NCBI RefSeq assembly: GCF_900116175.1
Contig: NZ_FPCH01000001.1
Coordinates: 1,366,501 to 1,430,500, forward strand
Length of the DNA: 64,000 nt
Direction: 5' to 3'
Origin: Hyphomicrobium facile
GTDB taxonomy: Bacteria > Pseudomonadota > Alphaproteobacteria > Rhizobiales > Hyphomicrobiaceae
The translations under genes and the position numbers were made by a program. The notes below the pieces were generated by a model. That model had not been told where the DNA came from and made no database searches. It was given only the letters and a program-made list of their open reading frames with translations. Of the stretch, positions 45,530 to 54,832 are shown piece after piece; within the stretch, counting starts at the first letter, position 1, and each line of letters opens with the position of its first letter.

Positions 45530-45544
45530 TTCAAAAATTTTGAA
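45530..45544. repeat. 15-bp palindrome upstream of the secreted protein gene
   Basis: TTCAAAA, A, TTTTGAA (45530-45544), nine bases before the start codon at 45553 and just ahead of the GAAGG ribosome site. Could be a regulator site or a small leader hairpin. Confidence 0.4.
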
Positions 45545-45552
45545 GGTGCGCG

Positions 45553-48500
45553 ATGTCGAATGCAATTGTACTTGAGAATGAGAAGCCGGGAGCTCCCCAA
45601 AGCGAATGGATGCTTCAGCCGGGCGAGGCGAGTTCGAGTATCGAGGGGTTCACGACCTCGATGAGCACGAATTTGGGGAGCACAGTCAATTTCAAAATCA
45701 ACACAGACTCCAACGATTACCGGATCGATATCTATCGTTTGGGATATTATGGCGGCGATGGGGCTACGCTCGTTACGTCGATGGAGCACCAGGGCGCGGT
45801 CAACCAGCCCAATCCGATAACTGACCCGACCACCGGCAACATCGACGCCGGGAATTGGAGCGTCACGGATTCATGGAATATCCCAACCAACGCGACATCC
45901 GGCGTCTACATCGCTAAATTGACCCGTCTGGACGGAACGAGTGGCGAAAACATCATTCCGTTCGTTGTGACGAATAATGCGAGCACCTCCGACATCATCT
46001 TTCAAACATCGGATTCAACCTGGCAAGCTTACAATGCCTGGGGTGGCGGAAGCTTCTACACCGATACGGCACAGAACATCAGCTACAACCGGCCGATTCA
46101 AACTCCTGCCGGGCCTGACGATACGACGGCGTCGGGACCTTGGGATTTCGTTTTCGGCGAGGAACTGCCGGCGATATATTTTCTCGAGAAGAACGGTTAC
46201 GACGTCAGCTATCAATCCGGTATCGATACGGCGACGAACGGCAGCCTCTTGCTCAACCACAAGGCATTTTTGTCGGTCGGCCACGATGAATATTGGACTG
46301 CACAGCAGCAGAATAATGTCCGCGCGGCTCGCGACGCGGGCGTCAGTCTCAATTTTTGGAGCGGCAACGAAAGCTATTGGACGACCGAGCTTCTTCCGAG
46401 CATCGACGGAAGCGGAGATCCCAATCGCACGCTGGTGACCTACAAAACATCAGCCACGGGATTGCAGAATCCCGATGGCGTATGGACGGGTGCGACCCGT
46501 GATCCAGCTGGCGGCCTTATTCCCGAGAACGGACTTTCCGGCCAGATGTACTACGTGGATTGGGACCACAATACTCCGCTCAATCCAATCACCGTGCCGT
46601 ACAAGTACGCTCAACTGAACATCTGGAAAAACACGGAAGTCGCTAATCTCCAACCCGGACAAACATATACAAGTCAGAGTGACTACCTAGGATACGAATG
46701 GGATGTGAACGCCACATCAAGCGAGGTGGCGAACAATGGGTTCAGTCCAGCGGGTCTCGTGCCTCTGTCGTCCACCACGGTGACGTCTGACGCGGTGAGC
46801 AATGCCTACATCCTCACGGGATTGATCACGGGCACTGCAACCCACAATCTGACCCTGTATCGTGCGCCCAGCGGTGCGCTAGTATTCGCCGCGGGAAGCA
46901 TCATGTGGTCTTGGTCCCTCTCGTCCTTGCATACGCCGGGGCCGGACGGGTCGCCAACCGATGCGCCAGCCGATCCGGCCTTCCAGCAGGCGATGGTCAA
47001 TCTTCTGGCTCAAGAGGGAATTCAGCCGCAATCGCTGGATTCGAGCTTGGTCTTGGCCTCGCAATCGACGGACTTCTTGCCGCCGACCACGGTTATCTCA
47101 ACGAACACCGCCGCACAGTTCGTTGCGGGGCAGCTCGTAACAATCACCGGTACAGCAACGGACCAGGGCGGCGGCGTCGTTGCGGGCGTAGAAGTATCGA
47201 CCGACGGCGGCAACACTTGGCATGAAGCCAATTTCGCAGCGGCCGCCGCGAATGTCAGCTGGTCTTACACGTGGACGCCCGCCGCGACGGGTTCCTATAC
47301 CATTTTGGCGCGTTCGGTGGATGACGTCGCCAATCTTGCGCATCCTCTTCTCAGCCCCAATTTTTCGATCACAGATTTCTACAGTAATTTTGCGGTGTCG
47401 CAGGGATGGGCTAGCGCGGATACGTTACGTACGCTCGCTGATTTCAATGGTGATGGCCGGGCCGATTTCGTCGGGTTCGGCGCTTCAACGGTCTATGCTT
47501 CTGCGTCTCTCGGGGACGCGTCTCAGTATAATGGCGGCGCGAGCTTCTCGACGAGTCTCAGATCCTTAGCCAATGATTTTACAATCGCTCAAGGCTACAC
47601 GGCGGCGAACCAGCGCGGAATGGATTTTGTCGGAAACCTCTCGAGTTCACCGACGGATCACTTCGATACGCTTTGGGCGGTCGGCGCGGACGGGTTTCAT
47701 TACGCTTCTGTTGCGAGTTCGGGCGCGGCAACCGGGTCGAAGGTCTATAACAACTTCGGGCTCGCCCAAGGCTGGACCCAGACGTACGGCGTCGATGTCG
47801 CCTTCCTCTCCAAATCCGATGCCTACGCCTCAATCGTCGGGTTCGGCGTTTCCGGTCTTTGGGTTGGACAGCAGGCGTTCAATCCTACGGCGACGCCAGC
47901 GGCAAGCTATATTGCTGCGGGCTCGCAAACGCTCGGCGGCGCATCGGGATGGGACAGCACGTTGGATATCCAAACGTTCCGCGATTACCGGGGCAACATG
48001 ATCGACTTGAACAACGACGGAATTGCCGACTTCGTCGGAATGGGACCGACCGGATTGGAATACGCTTACGGTCAGTTTACCGCCGGTGCGACCGCGGGGT
48101 CACAGGTCTACTCGCTCGGTGCCATTCAGAAGGGCTCTACCGGAACGAATATCGATTTCGGCCGAGACCAGGGGTGGGATACGTCGACGTCGGATCGCAT
48201 TCTTGCCGACATCAATGGAGATGGGCGGCTTGATGTCGTCGCTTTCGGCGACGCTGGCGTTTGGGTCTCGATCGGTCAGCAGGCCAATGCCGACGGAAGC
48301 GGTGCGTTCGGCGCAGCATACCTCGCCATGGCGAACTTCGGTACGCAGCAAGGGTGGAGCACAGCTGTAAACACACGCGTGTTAGGCGACCTCTACGGTA
48401 ATGGTAAGATCGATATCGTCGGTTTCGGCGCGGATTATACGTTTATTGCAACGCCGACGGTGGACGCCGCGACCGGACATGTGACGTTTGGGATCAGCGA

Positions 48501-48639
48501 AAGCTTGCATGCTTACGGAACGAATGAAGGGTACTCACCCTCTCAGAATTTCCGTGGCGTCGCAGATGTCAACGGGACCGGTGTCGATAGCATTGTGGTG
48601 AGCAGTCTATCGAATACTCAAATCGTCAGTCACGTATAA
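45553..48639 (+). CDS. large secreted protein: N,N-dimethylformamidase-like domain plus FG-GAP-type repeats
   Basis: A 1028-residue protein with no Sec signal, right after a type I exporter and adaptor, so it is the likely cargo. Residues ~50-480 match the DMFase large-subunit-like domain (YRIDIYRLGYYGGDGATLV, YNAWGG, AFLSVGHDEYWTAQQQNNVR, NFWSGNESYW). About 510-610 looks like an Ig-like domain (VSTDGGNTWHEANF). From ~612 there are about seven repeats of 55-65 residues starting F..xQGW and containing FNGDGRADFVGFG, NNDGIADFVGMG, INGDGRLDVVAFG: FG-GAP/VCBS calcium loops, possibly a seven-bladed propeller. Enzyme activity is not shown. Confidence 0.85.
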   Translation: MSNAIVLENEKPGAPQSEWMLQPGEASSSIEGFTTSMSTNLGSTVNFKINTDSNDYRIDIYRLGYYGGDGATLVTSMEHQGAVNQPNPITDPTTGNIDAGNWSVTDSWNIPTNATSGVYIAKLTRLDGTSGENIIPFVVTNNASTSDIIFQTSDSTWQAYNAWGGGSFYTDTAQNISYNRPIQTPAGPDDTTASGPWDFVFGEELPAIYFLEKNGYDVSYQSGIDTATNGSLLLNHKAFLSVGHDEYWTAQQQNNVRAARDAGVSLNFWSGNESYWTTELLPSIDGSGDPNRTLVTYKTSATGLQNPDGVWTGATRDPAGGLIPENGLSGQMYYVDWDHNTPLNPITVPYKYAQLNIWKNTEVANLQPGQTYTSQSDYLGYEWDVNATSSEVANNGFSPAGLVPLSSTTVTSDAVSNAYILTGLITGTATHNLTLYRAPSGALVFAAGSIMWSWSLSSLHTPGPDGSPTDAPADPAFQQAMVNLLAQEGIQPQSLDSSLVLASQSTDFLPPTTVISTNTAAQFVAGQLVTITGTATDQGGGVVAGVEVSTDGGNTWHEANFAAAAANVSWSYTWTPAATGSYTILARSVDDVANLAHPLLSPNFSITDFYSNFAVSQGWASADTLRTLADFNGDGRADFVGFGASTVYASASLGDASQYNGGASFSTSLRSLANDFTIAQGYTAANQRGMDFVGNLSSSPTDHFDTLWAVGADGFHYASVASSGAATGSKVYNNFGLAQGWTQTYGVDVAFLSKSDAYASIVGFGVSGLWVGQQAFNPTATPAASYIAAGSQTLGGASGWDSTLDIQTFRDYRGNMIDLNNDGIADFVGMGPTGLEYAYGQFTAGATAGSQVYSLGAIQKGSTGTNIDFGRDQGWDTSTSDRILADINGDGRLDVVAFGDAGVWVSIGQQANADGSGAFGAAYLAMANFGTQQGWSTAVNTRVLGDLYGNGKIDIVGFGADYTFIATPTVDAATGHVTFGISESLHAYGTNEGYSPSQNFRGVADVNGTGVDSIVVSSLSNTQIVSHV

Positions 48640-48653
48640 GCGTGCCACTCAAT

Positions 48654-48697
48654 TGGGTCATGGGCTGCCGGCTTCGTATCCGGCGGCCCCAGACCCA
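48654..48697. terminator. bidirectional hairpin between convergent genes
   Basis: Nested stem: TGGGTC/GACCCA (48654-48659, 48692-48697) outside GGGCTGCCGG/CCGGCGGCCC (48662-48671, 48680-48689, one wobble), loop of eight. Lies between the ends of the secreted protein gene and the leftward glycosyltransferase gene. No T-runs. Confidence 0.55.
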
Positions 48698-48705
48698 GTG
48701 ATGTT

Positions 48706-50907
48706 TCAATTGCCCCGCTGCGGACGGTTTCGTACTCGCGCTTGCATTTCCCGCAACAGCAGCCAGCGCACAGGCTTGTTTGGATTTTTCAGGGCAATCT
48801 TCCACCAGGGCCTTCGCTCGTGGAAGTAATAGGAGATTGGCCGTCGAGAGATCAGCACGGAATTTGCCGCCGAAATATCGGGCTCTTCTCCGTCGTTTTC
48901 GCCCGCCCCTTTCCAAGCCTTGTAGCTCAAGTCGGTCGCATCGAGTGCGGCGGCAAACGTGACCTTTCCACCGGGCGAACTCACCTCGTGTTTGACGAGA
49001 ACCGCATCGATATGACTTCTGAAGCTTATGGGCGCCGCGTCCGGGAATAGTTCGACGCGAGCTTCAATCCGATTGCTTGCGATGTAGCGATGCCCGCTCG
49101 CGCATGCTCGCATATGGAAATCCCAATCGACATTTCGGTCCAAAGTCTCATCGAAGCCGATGGCTTCGATAGCGGCGCGTCGTCCCACCATTTCGATGGT
49201 GCCGAAAAGATTCGCCACGACCCCCGTATTCAGCGCCTCTCCTAATCGAACTCTATCAGGATGCAGAACCTCGGGCTCGGACGGCAGCTTCTCGAAAATC
49301 AATTGCGGGATCACGAAGTCAAAATCGGGTTGCGTGTTGAGCGTCTCTACGGCATCGACCAGAAACGCCGCGTCGATCGACGTACCGGCTCTGCAAAATG
49401 CAACGATGTCATTCTCGGCGCTGCGGATCCCCAGATTGCAGAGTGCCGCAAGGCCGCCGCGAAAGCCGAGTTCGACGATCTTGACCGTCCCTTCGGAAAC
49501 GAGCGTTGAGCCCTTCAGACGTTCAAAAACCGCTGCTCGTTCGAGTGCGGATGGGCTGCGATCACATGCGAAGATAACTTCGACGTCCAGTCCTTCCACT
49601 TGAAGCGCCGAATAGATCGTATCCATCGGATCGCCATACTCATTGCTTGTTGCAACGATGATTGAGAGCCGCTTCGGCTCAGCGTCGGACGGCCGCGACG
49701 ATCTGCTTATCGCAGTATGCGTCCAATATGGCGCGGCGGCGGGTTTCAATGCCACCCGCTCATGCTTCAGTCCATGGCGGCGTGACCACATGTCTTGAAG
49801 CAAGCCGACAAGATCGTGGGCAGTACCATCGAACTTCTCGCAACTGGTTCCATTCACCCAAGGCGTCTTAGGGCCGAAGGCAGGATTGCCGCTGTTGAGA
49901 ATGACGAGCGCACCCAGGAGATTTGCTTCATACGCGGCAAGACAGAAGCTCTCGTAGGCAGCGGGAAATATTGCGACCGAATTGGAAATGGTCTCTTCCC
50001 GCATGGAGTTATTCAGATTGTCCAGAATCTTGATGCGCGCTTTGAGATGGTCTGGAATCAAGTTTTCGCAATGCCGGTACAGTTCGTCGTTGACGATATG
50101 CGCCAGTAATAATGCGTCGCCTTGATATTCAGGGGTGGAGTCCATGAAGCCGACGGCGGCATTGATGAATACGTGTGCTCGTTTCACCCACTGAATCTTG
50201 CTGGTGAACACGAGCGGGGTGCTCTCAGTGAATTTGGTGCTCGCTTCGCGTTCGTCGGATTCCAGCAGCACCGGCGGAGTTTCAACGACTGCCTTTCGCT
50301 TCCATGCTTCGTTGAAGCCAAAATGCGAAGCGACATCATCTATGATCGGTTGAAGGTGACCAACGACGATGTCGGCGTCGGATAGAGCTTTCCGCTCGAT
50401 ATCGGCAATCACCAAATTTCCACAATGGGCAGGGCGGTGGTCTCGGCTGCGTAGAACAGCCTCCGTGCTGTGGATTCGTACGGCGATCGTTGAGTGCGCG
50501 AAGGCGCGACCCATCAATTTTTCCTGCAGCGTGGCTAGTGCAACGCCGCCAAAGTCGGGAAATTCGATAACATCGAAGGGGCCTGAATGTTGTTCTATGG
50601 CGCGAAGCGCTTTCATCAGTTCGGCGGATTGGCTGTGACGGGTCAGCATGAAGGCGTCGGCAGGCGGATAGCTGATATCTTCGGCAGGAGTCCGGGAAGC
50701 CCAAGCCTTGGCGTCGAAAAAATTACACGCGGGGTGGACGCGTCGGAACAATCCCTCACTCAGTGCCTTCTCGCCGTACCAAAGGATGGAAAACTCAAGG
50801 CTGGGATCACCGCCATAAGTCTTGAGTAGATTATGAACTAGAACTCCAATTCCGCCCGATGTAAAATTCTTCAGCTCGAACGTTGCGATGCAGACGCGAA
50901 TGGCCAT
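48706..50907 (-). CDS. two-domain glycosyltransferase (GT4-like plus GT2-like)
   Basis: A 733-residue cytoplasmic protein. The first ~400 residues are a GT-B enzyme (TFELKNFTSGGIGVLVHNLL, TSKIQWVKRAHVFINAA, YESFCLAAYEANLLGALVIL with EX7E-like spacing). Residues ~425-700 are a GT-A/GT2 enzyme (RLSIIVATSNEYGDPMDTIY, VEVIFACDRSPSALERAAVF, AFCRAGTSIDAAFLVDAV). It probably adds two sugars or has one inactive half. Convergent with the secreted protein gene and 18 bases downstream of the gene at 50926-53166. Confidence 0.82.
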   Translation of the reverse strand: MAIRVCIATFELKNFTSGGIGVLVHNLLKTYGGDPSLEFSILWYGEKALSEGLFRRVHPACNFFDAKAWASRTPAEDISYPPADAFMLTRHSQSAELMKALRAIEQHSGPFDVIEFPDFGGVALATLQEKLMGRAFAHSTIAVRIHSTEAVLRSRDHRPAHCGNLVIADIERKALSDADIVVGHLQPIIDDVASHFGFNEAWKRKAVVETPPVLLESDEREASTKFTESTPLVFTSKIQWVKRAHVFINAAVGFMDSTPEYQGDALLLAHIVNDELYRHCENLIPDHLKARIKILDNLNNSMREETISNSVAIFPAAYESFCLAAYEANLLGALVILNSGNPAFGPKTPWVNGTSCEKFDGTAHDLVGLLQDMWSRRHGLKHERVALKPAAAPYWTHTAISRSSRPSDAEPKRLSIIVATSNEYGDPMDTIYSALQVEGLDVEVIFACDRSPSALERAAVFERLKGSTLVSEGTVKIVELGFRGGLAALCNLGIRSAENDIVAFCRAGTSIDAAFLVDAVETLNTQPDFDFVIPQLIFEKLPSEPEVLHPDRVRLGEALNTGVVANLFGTIEMVGRRAAIEAIGFDETLDRNVDWDFHMRACASGHRYIASNRIEARVELFPDAAPISFRSHIDAVLVKHEVSSPGGKVTFAAALDATDLSYKAWKGAGENDGEEPDISAANSVLISRRPISYYFHERRPWWKIALKNPNKPVRWLLLREMQARVRNRPQRGN

Positions 50908-50925
50908 AAAGCGATCTCTTGAAAA

Positions 50926-53166
50926 TTAGAGGTTGAGAAATTCGGCATAACGTTTTTTCGAAACGCGCGTAATTTCAGATGCGTAATCCGACATGATTGC
51001 CTGCAGCTCGGGATTGTTCATCGAGCTCAGGTAATCAAGGCGCTTTCCGATTTCACGCACATTGAAGGGGTTCGCGATTACGCTGAGCGCCGTAAACGGA
51101 TGCTCTGTGAGCGCGTCGAGAAACAGCGGTCCCGAAAGCACCATTGCTCCTGCGCCGAGTGCTTCCATGTCGACCATGGGATGGCAATCGATCGTCGTGA
51201 CATTTACGCTAACGTCGATGTCGTGCAGGAATGCGATGTGATTGTGATGACCCGCGTATAGCACCTTTTTGCATCTCGCCGTCTCGGGCATCGTCCCAAG
51301 AATTTTTCCATAGTGGAGAATTTCCTGAATCGAGCTCGATAGCGCAGCTCCGAGAAGACTCGAGTGCAAGTTCTTGCGGATATCAGGAAAGGCCGGCACC
51401 AGAGCAATCTTGCGATTTCCGGCAAAGGCCGGGACAAGCCGGCGCCGGTTGGTTGAGGGGGGGCAGTTGAGGAGCATCGGTTCGTATGCCCGCGGGAACA
51501 CCATGCCCATGCCGGACTTCATCATGTGCACACGCCGGACGATGCCCTGCCGGCAGATGGTCATGGCGCGCTCGAAAAATTGAGCTTCGGGTTTCCACGC
51601 AAGTTGGCTCAGATTCCCGTGCCAAACGAGGTAGCATTCGATCCCGGCTGCACGCACCAGCCGGATGGCGCGCTCGGCGGCGTCTGAGAAGCCATGAAAG
51701 ACAGCTTTCTGGATGCCCCACTCTTCGAGCTGGATAACGAGTTTCATCAGATCGCCCTTGCTGAGGGGGCGCTGCAAAGGGATCGCCACTTTGTGGCCCG
51801 GCTGCACGCCAGCGGCGGAACGTATCCCGTGCCAATTCTGATGAAAAATATGGGCGACGCGCGCGAAGTGCCGGTCATTTCGGGCATAGCGACAGTCGCC
51901 GTCGGCGTCGAACTGGATTTCTGAAGACAGTTGCCGGGGGCTTATCGTTCCGTGCTTATTTTCATCGTCCTCGGGTGGCTCGGTGGGCTCCTGTTTGCCT
52001 GCAAGTCCGACCAGCTCGCGAAGTAGAGAACTTCGGTTGGCCGCCGGTTCGGCTCTGACGCTACGGCTGACTTGGAGTTGATCCGGTTCAATCCAATCGC
52101 TCTGTTTTACGTCATCGGCGGCAAACGATTTGAAATTCGGCTTCGCAGATATTGGCTTTTGTTGAGGTGGCGACCGGAAGGGAAAGTAACCTGACGGTCC
52201 CGGGCGGGCGATCTCATCTGAGCCGATGGGCATCGGATGATTGGCTGGCGCGAGCATCTCAGAAATTTGGAGTTCGATGCCGGCTAGGAGGCGCTGAGCC
52301 CGTTCCCGTGAATGCAGCACTGCAGCATGCGCTTCGGACGTCAGGCACCAGTTCAACGCTGCGTCCATCGCTTCGGGCGTTGCTTCATCTGCTTGCAAGC
52401 ACACCGGCCACTCAAGGGTCCGAGCTTGCGCGGTGACTTTGTCGCCGCCTGCAACGGAGTCCACAGCAATCACAGGCACGCCATTTCGAAGTGCGAAGAC
52501 AAGCCCGTGCAATCGATTTGTAATCAACGTGTCGACAACGCCGATGAGCGCGCTGACGCCTTCGGGCGACCCAATGCCGCCCGCGTTTGACGCTTTCGGC
52601 CACCGCGTATCGACATCGAATACCGGCAATCCGCGCCGTTCGATTAAATCGTTTATGCTGTCGATGACTTTGCTGTGTCTCTGCCTCGCACCATACTCAT
52701 GCTGGCTCTTGATAAGACAGCGGCCCAACACCGGAACCTTTTCCGTTCCGACCAAAAATGTGAGGTCGGGCCTGGTGGCTGCATCGGAATCGCGCTCGAG
52801 CAATACATCGAAAGGATTCCACACGGCGAGCGGTTCCACCATCGTCAGATTGATGCCGATGCGTTTGCAGTGCCCGTATTGGTCGATATCGAAATTGTGG
52901 TTCTGAAGCAGGCCGGGCCAGCAAGGACCGCAAACAATGACGAGATGAGTATAGGAACGCGGCTCTGCCATTGCCGGGCTGATGGAGCCCTTGAGCTCGC
53001 TGCGAACGTTGGCTCCGAAGGCGGCGACGTCGTAGCGTAGTCGAGCGTTCGCAAGACACCGCTTGACGAACTCCAGACATTGAATATCGCCGACCGTTGA
53101 AAAATGGCCGAGCAAAAGCGCTCGTTGCTGGGCCGAGCTCGGATCGTCAAAGCGAATTTGTTTCAT
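50926..53166 (-). CDS. polysaccharide pyruvyl transferase-like / glycosyltransferase fusion
   Basis: A 746-residue protein. Residues ~1-310 fit the polysaccharide pyruvyl transferase family (LGHFSTVGDIQCLEFVKRCL; VDTLITNRLHGLVFALRNGV; VPVIAVDSVAGGDKVTAQAR, which includes the HxGL and GGDK substrate-binding patches). The middle ~330-420 is a low-complexity linker. The rest looks like a GT-B-like domain (RKNLHSSLLGAALSSSIQEI, DVSVNVTTIDCHPMVDMEAL, GAGAMVLSGP). ATG 53166 is preferred to an in-frame TTG nine bases upstream. Its likely job is ketal-pyruvylation and extension of the exopolysaccharide. Confidence 0.75.
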   Translation of the reverse strand: MKQIRFDDPSSAQQRALLLGHFSTVGDIQCLEFVKRCLANARLRYDVAAFGANVRSELKGSISPAMAEPRSYTHLVIVCGPCWPGLLQNHNFDIDQYGHCKRIGINLTMVEPLAVWNPFDVLLERDSDAATRPDLTFLVGTEKVPVLGRCLIKSQHEYGARQRHSKVIDSINDLIERRGLPVFDVDTRWPKASNAGGIGSPEGVSALIGVVDTLITNRLHGLVFALRNGVPVIAVDSVAGGDKVTAQARTLEWPVCLQADEATPEAMDAALNWCLTSEAHAAVLHSRERAQRLLAGIELQISEMLAPANHPMPIGSDEIARPGPSGYFPFRSPPQQKPISAKPNFKSFAADDVKQSDWIEPDQLQVSRSVRAEPAANRSSLLRELVGLAGKQEPTEPPEDDENKHGTISPRQLSSEIQFDADGDCRYARNDRHFARVAHIFHQNWHGIRSAAGVQPGHKVAIPLQRPLSKGDLMKLVIQLEEWGIQKAVFHGFSDAAERAIRLVRAAGIECYLVWHGNLSQLAWKPEAQFFERAMTICRQGIVRRVHMMKSGMGMVFPRAYEPMLLNCPPSTNRRRLVPAFAGNRKIALVPAFPDIRKNLHSSLLGAALSSSIQEILHYGKILGTMPETARCKKVLYAGHHNHIAFLHDIDVSVNVTTIDCHPMVDMEALGAGAMVLSGPLFLDALTEHPFTALSVIANPFNVREIGKRLDYLSSMNNPELQAIMSDYASEITRVSKKRYAEFLNL

Positions 53167-53175
53167 ATCTTGCAA

Positions 53176-53607
53176 AGGACTCTCTTGGAGCCGAGCTCGC
53201 GATTCAGAGCCAGGACGAGGCCAAGGCCGCCTTGTGAGATGTGCGGATCATCGCGTGACAATGAAGTCTTGTTCTATGACGCATGAGCGGCTCCCAATAT
53301 CGGCGCCCGATGAAACAAAATGGACGTGAACTAAAAGTCAGGGGTGGCTGAAAATGCAGTGCCCGGTGAGATTAATGCCGCCAACAACAGCACAGCGCGG
53401 GCCGTGTAGAACAGTTGCCATCTGGTATAATCAGACGGTCGCGATATGGTTATCCACAAAAGACCCTTATGTTCTGAGGCTTGAATATCTGCGGACCCCT
53501 GAATTCTGAAATCGAGTTCGAACTGCGTGACCTCAGGGTTTGTGTACAATCGGTGATTTATCCGCAGGCGTTGAGTTCACTGTGAGCCCTGGGTGGAGGA
53601 ACGGAAG
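53176..53607. other. spacer without a convincing gene
   Basis: About 430 bases. A minus-strand frame of 72 codons (53331-53549) has no clear ribosome site or motif. One perfect DnaA-box-like nonamer TTATCCACA occurs at 53451-53459, alone, so no origin is claimed. Confidence 0.4.
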
Positions 53608-53889
53608 ATGAGCGAACCTCGAATTGTGCAGGGTAACGGCGAAGTTGTGGTCCAGTGCGCCGGTGGCTCCAAATGGTGTTCTGTCCTTCTGTGGGAAGAT
53701 GTTGCTCCCGCAGAGAGAAGACTGGCGCTCGTGAAGCGGAAAGACACGGGTCAGGTCTTTGCAGCGAAGCGAAAGCTTGACGGGTGGATCGAGTTGTCTT
53801 GGGGCGACGTCATGGACGCGCTTGCGAGGGATGCTCGCACGCAGGACAACGTGATTGAGATGCTCGCTCGTGCGGCAGTCGGCGAGTAG
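53608..53889 (+). CDS. small hypothetical protein
   Basis: A 93-residue soluble protein (MSEPRIVQGNGEVVVQCAGG, WCSVLLWEDVAPAERRLALV, WIELSWGDVMDALARDAR). ATG 53608 sits behind a purine-rich ribosome site (GGAGGAACGGAAG). No family recognised. Stands alone, convergent with the cytochrome P460-like gene. Confidence 0.6.
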   Translation: MSEPRIVQGNGEVVVQCAGGSKWCSVLLWEDVAPAERRLALVKRKDTGQVFAAKRKLDGWIELSWGDVMDALARDARTQDNVIEMLARAAVGE

Positions 53890-53946
53890 GAATTAGATCA
53901 CTCGCCCGACTGAGCTTTCCGCCAGACAGAGTGAGGCTGATCTCTG

Positions 53947-54504
53947 TCAGCGCTTTCCGTATGCCGTGAAGATGTAATCTTTTGCTGAAACGATCGTATG
54001 GCAGGCGAAGCCGCACTTGGCGTCGTTTTCCTGCGGCGGCTGATCATCGACGGTCGCGGGTGTGAACTCGTCGGATTTGGCGTCGTATATAAACGCGGCG
54101 TATCCCCATCCGCCGCTATCGGCGAAGCGCTTGCTATCCTTCTCGATGAAGTCAACGTTTTGCTGGGCGCCGGGTATCGTCGTTGGACCGGGGGCTTCGG
54201 TACTCTTTTCCGGTTTCCAATGGACTTTCGCGATTTTGGAGCCGTCAGGGAAAGGCTTGCCGTTTTCGGGAATTCCGGACTTGTAGGCCTCGATCATCAC
54301 GGGGTTGGCCAGGATGACGGCAATGGCGCCTTCTGTATGACTGACGGAGACGGCGGGCCAATCTTCGTATCCTTTGAACTCGGAGAACGCGAGCCCGTTC
54401 GGGACGCTCACCGTATATCTATCTTGGGCGGCAATGGCCAACCCTCCGACGACTGTGAGCGATCCCGCGATGATCACAATCGGCCACGATTGACTTCCAT
54501 TCAT
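53947..54504 (-). CDS. cytochrome P460-like periplasmic protein
   Basis: A 185-residue exported protein: hydrophobic N-terminal anchor/signal (SWPIVIIAGSLTVVGGLAIA), then a P460-type domain (YEDWPAVSVSHTEGAIAVIL, FPDGSKIAKVHWKPEKSTEA, GWGYAAFIYDAKSD) and the C-terminal haem motif KCGFACHT. The motif is CX3CH rather than CXXCH; similar P460 relatives carry this form as I recall. Cytochrome P460 oxidises hydroxylamine and NO in some bacteria; here the substrate is unknown. Confidence 0.8.
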   Translation of the reverse strand: MNGSQSWPIVIIAGSLTVVGGLAIAAQDRYTVSVPNGLAFSEFKGYEDWPAVSVSHTEGAIAVILANPVMIEAYKSGIPENGKPFPDGSKIAKVHWKPEKSTEAPGPTTIPGAQQNVDFIEKDSKRFADSGGWGYAAFIYDAKSDEFTPATVDDQPPQENDAKCGFACHTIVSAKDYIFTAYGKR

Positions 54505-54832
54505 GACTCACCCCTTTGCTCCACTTTGCACGCTGAAGTCAGTGACTTTGTGTCATTCCGTGACGTTAGAATCCATAGGCCAACCGTCTGGGCGATGGAT
54601 CGAAATTGCAGCTTTGGCTTTGATTTTGAAATTTGACTCCCCCGATAGCGCGCGCTTCGGTAATGCGGCGTTGCCGAACATCGTTCGTGTGCGGAGTTGT
54701 GCTAAATTTGCTGCTTTCCATTTGCGGGCAGTGTGCGTCCGAATTTTTCTGACATGGCCGGGAATAAACCGCGTGTCCCTCGAGTCTACCCTTTCGATCC
54801 GCCAAGTCGCGGACCTTTGAGAGGATATTGAC
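54505..54832. promoter_or_regulatory. divergent promoter region with TGAC repeats
   Basis: 328 bases between the P460 gene and the metallophosphoesterase gene. Near the P460 start there is an 11-base palindrome AGTCAGTGACT (54537-54547) in a stretch with further GTCA and TGAC copies (54551-54563). Nothing else stands out besides the ECF-type promoter listed separately. Confidence 0.4.
54761..54788 (+). promoter_or_regulatory. ECF-type promoter upstream of the metallophosphoesterase operon
   Basis: GGAATAA (54761-54767), 16 bases, GTCTA (54784-54788), 45 bases before the ATG. The motif differs from the two other ECF promoter types here, which agrees with the operon encoding its own ECF sigma factor. 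Confidence 0.55.

Noticed and set aside
53451-53459. DnaA-box nonamer TTATCCACA as a sign of a replication origin
   Set aside because: A single box without a cluster, AT-rich unwinding region or origin genes is not evidence for an origin.
53331-53549. Minus-strand frame of 72 codons
   Set aside because: Lies in a gene-poor spacer, no ribosome site and mixed composition. Possibly a remnant, but not supportable.
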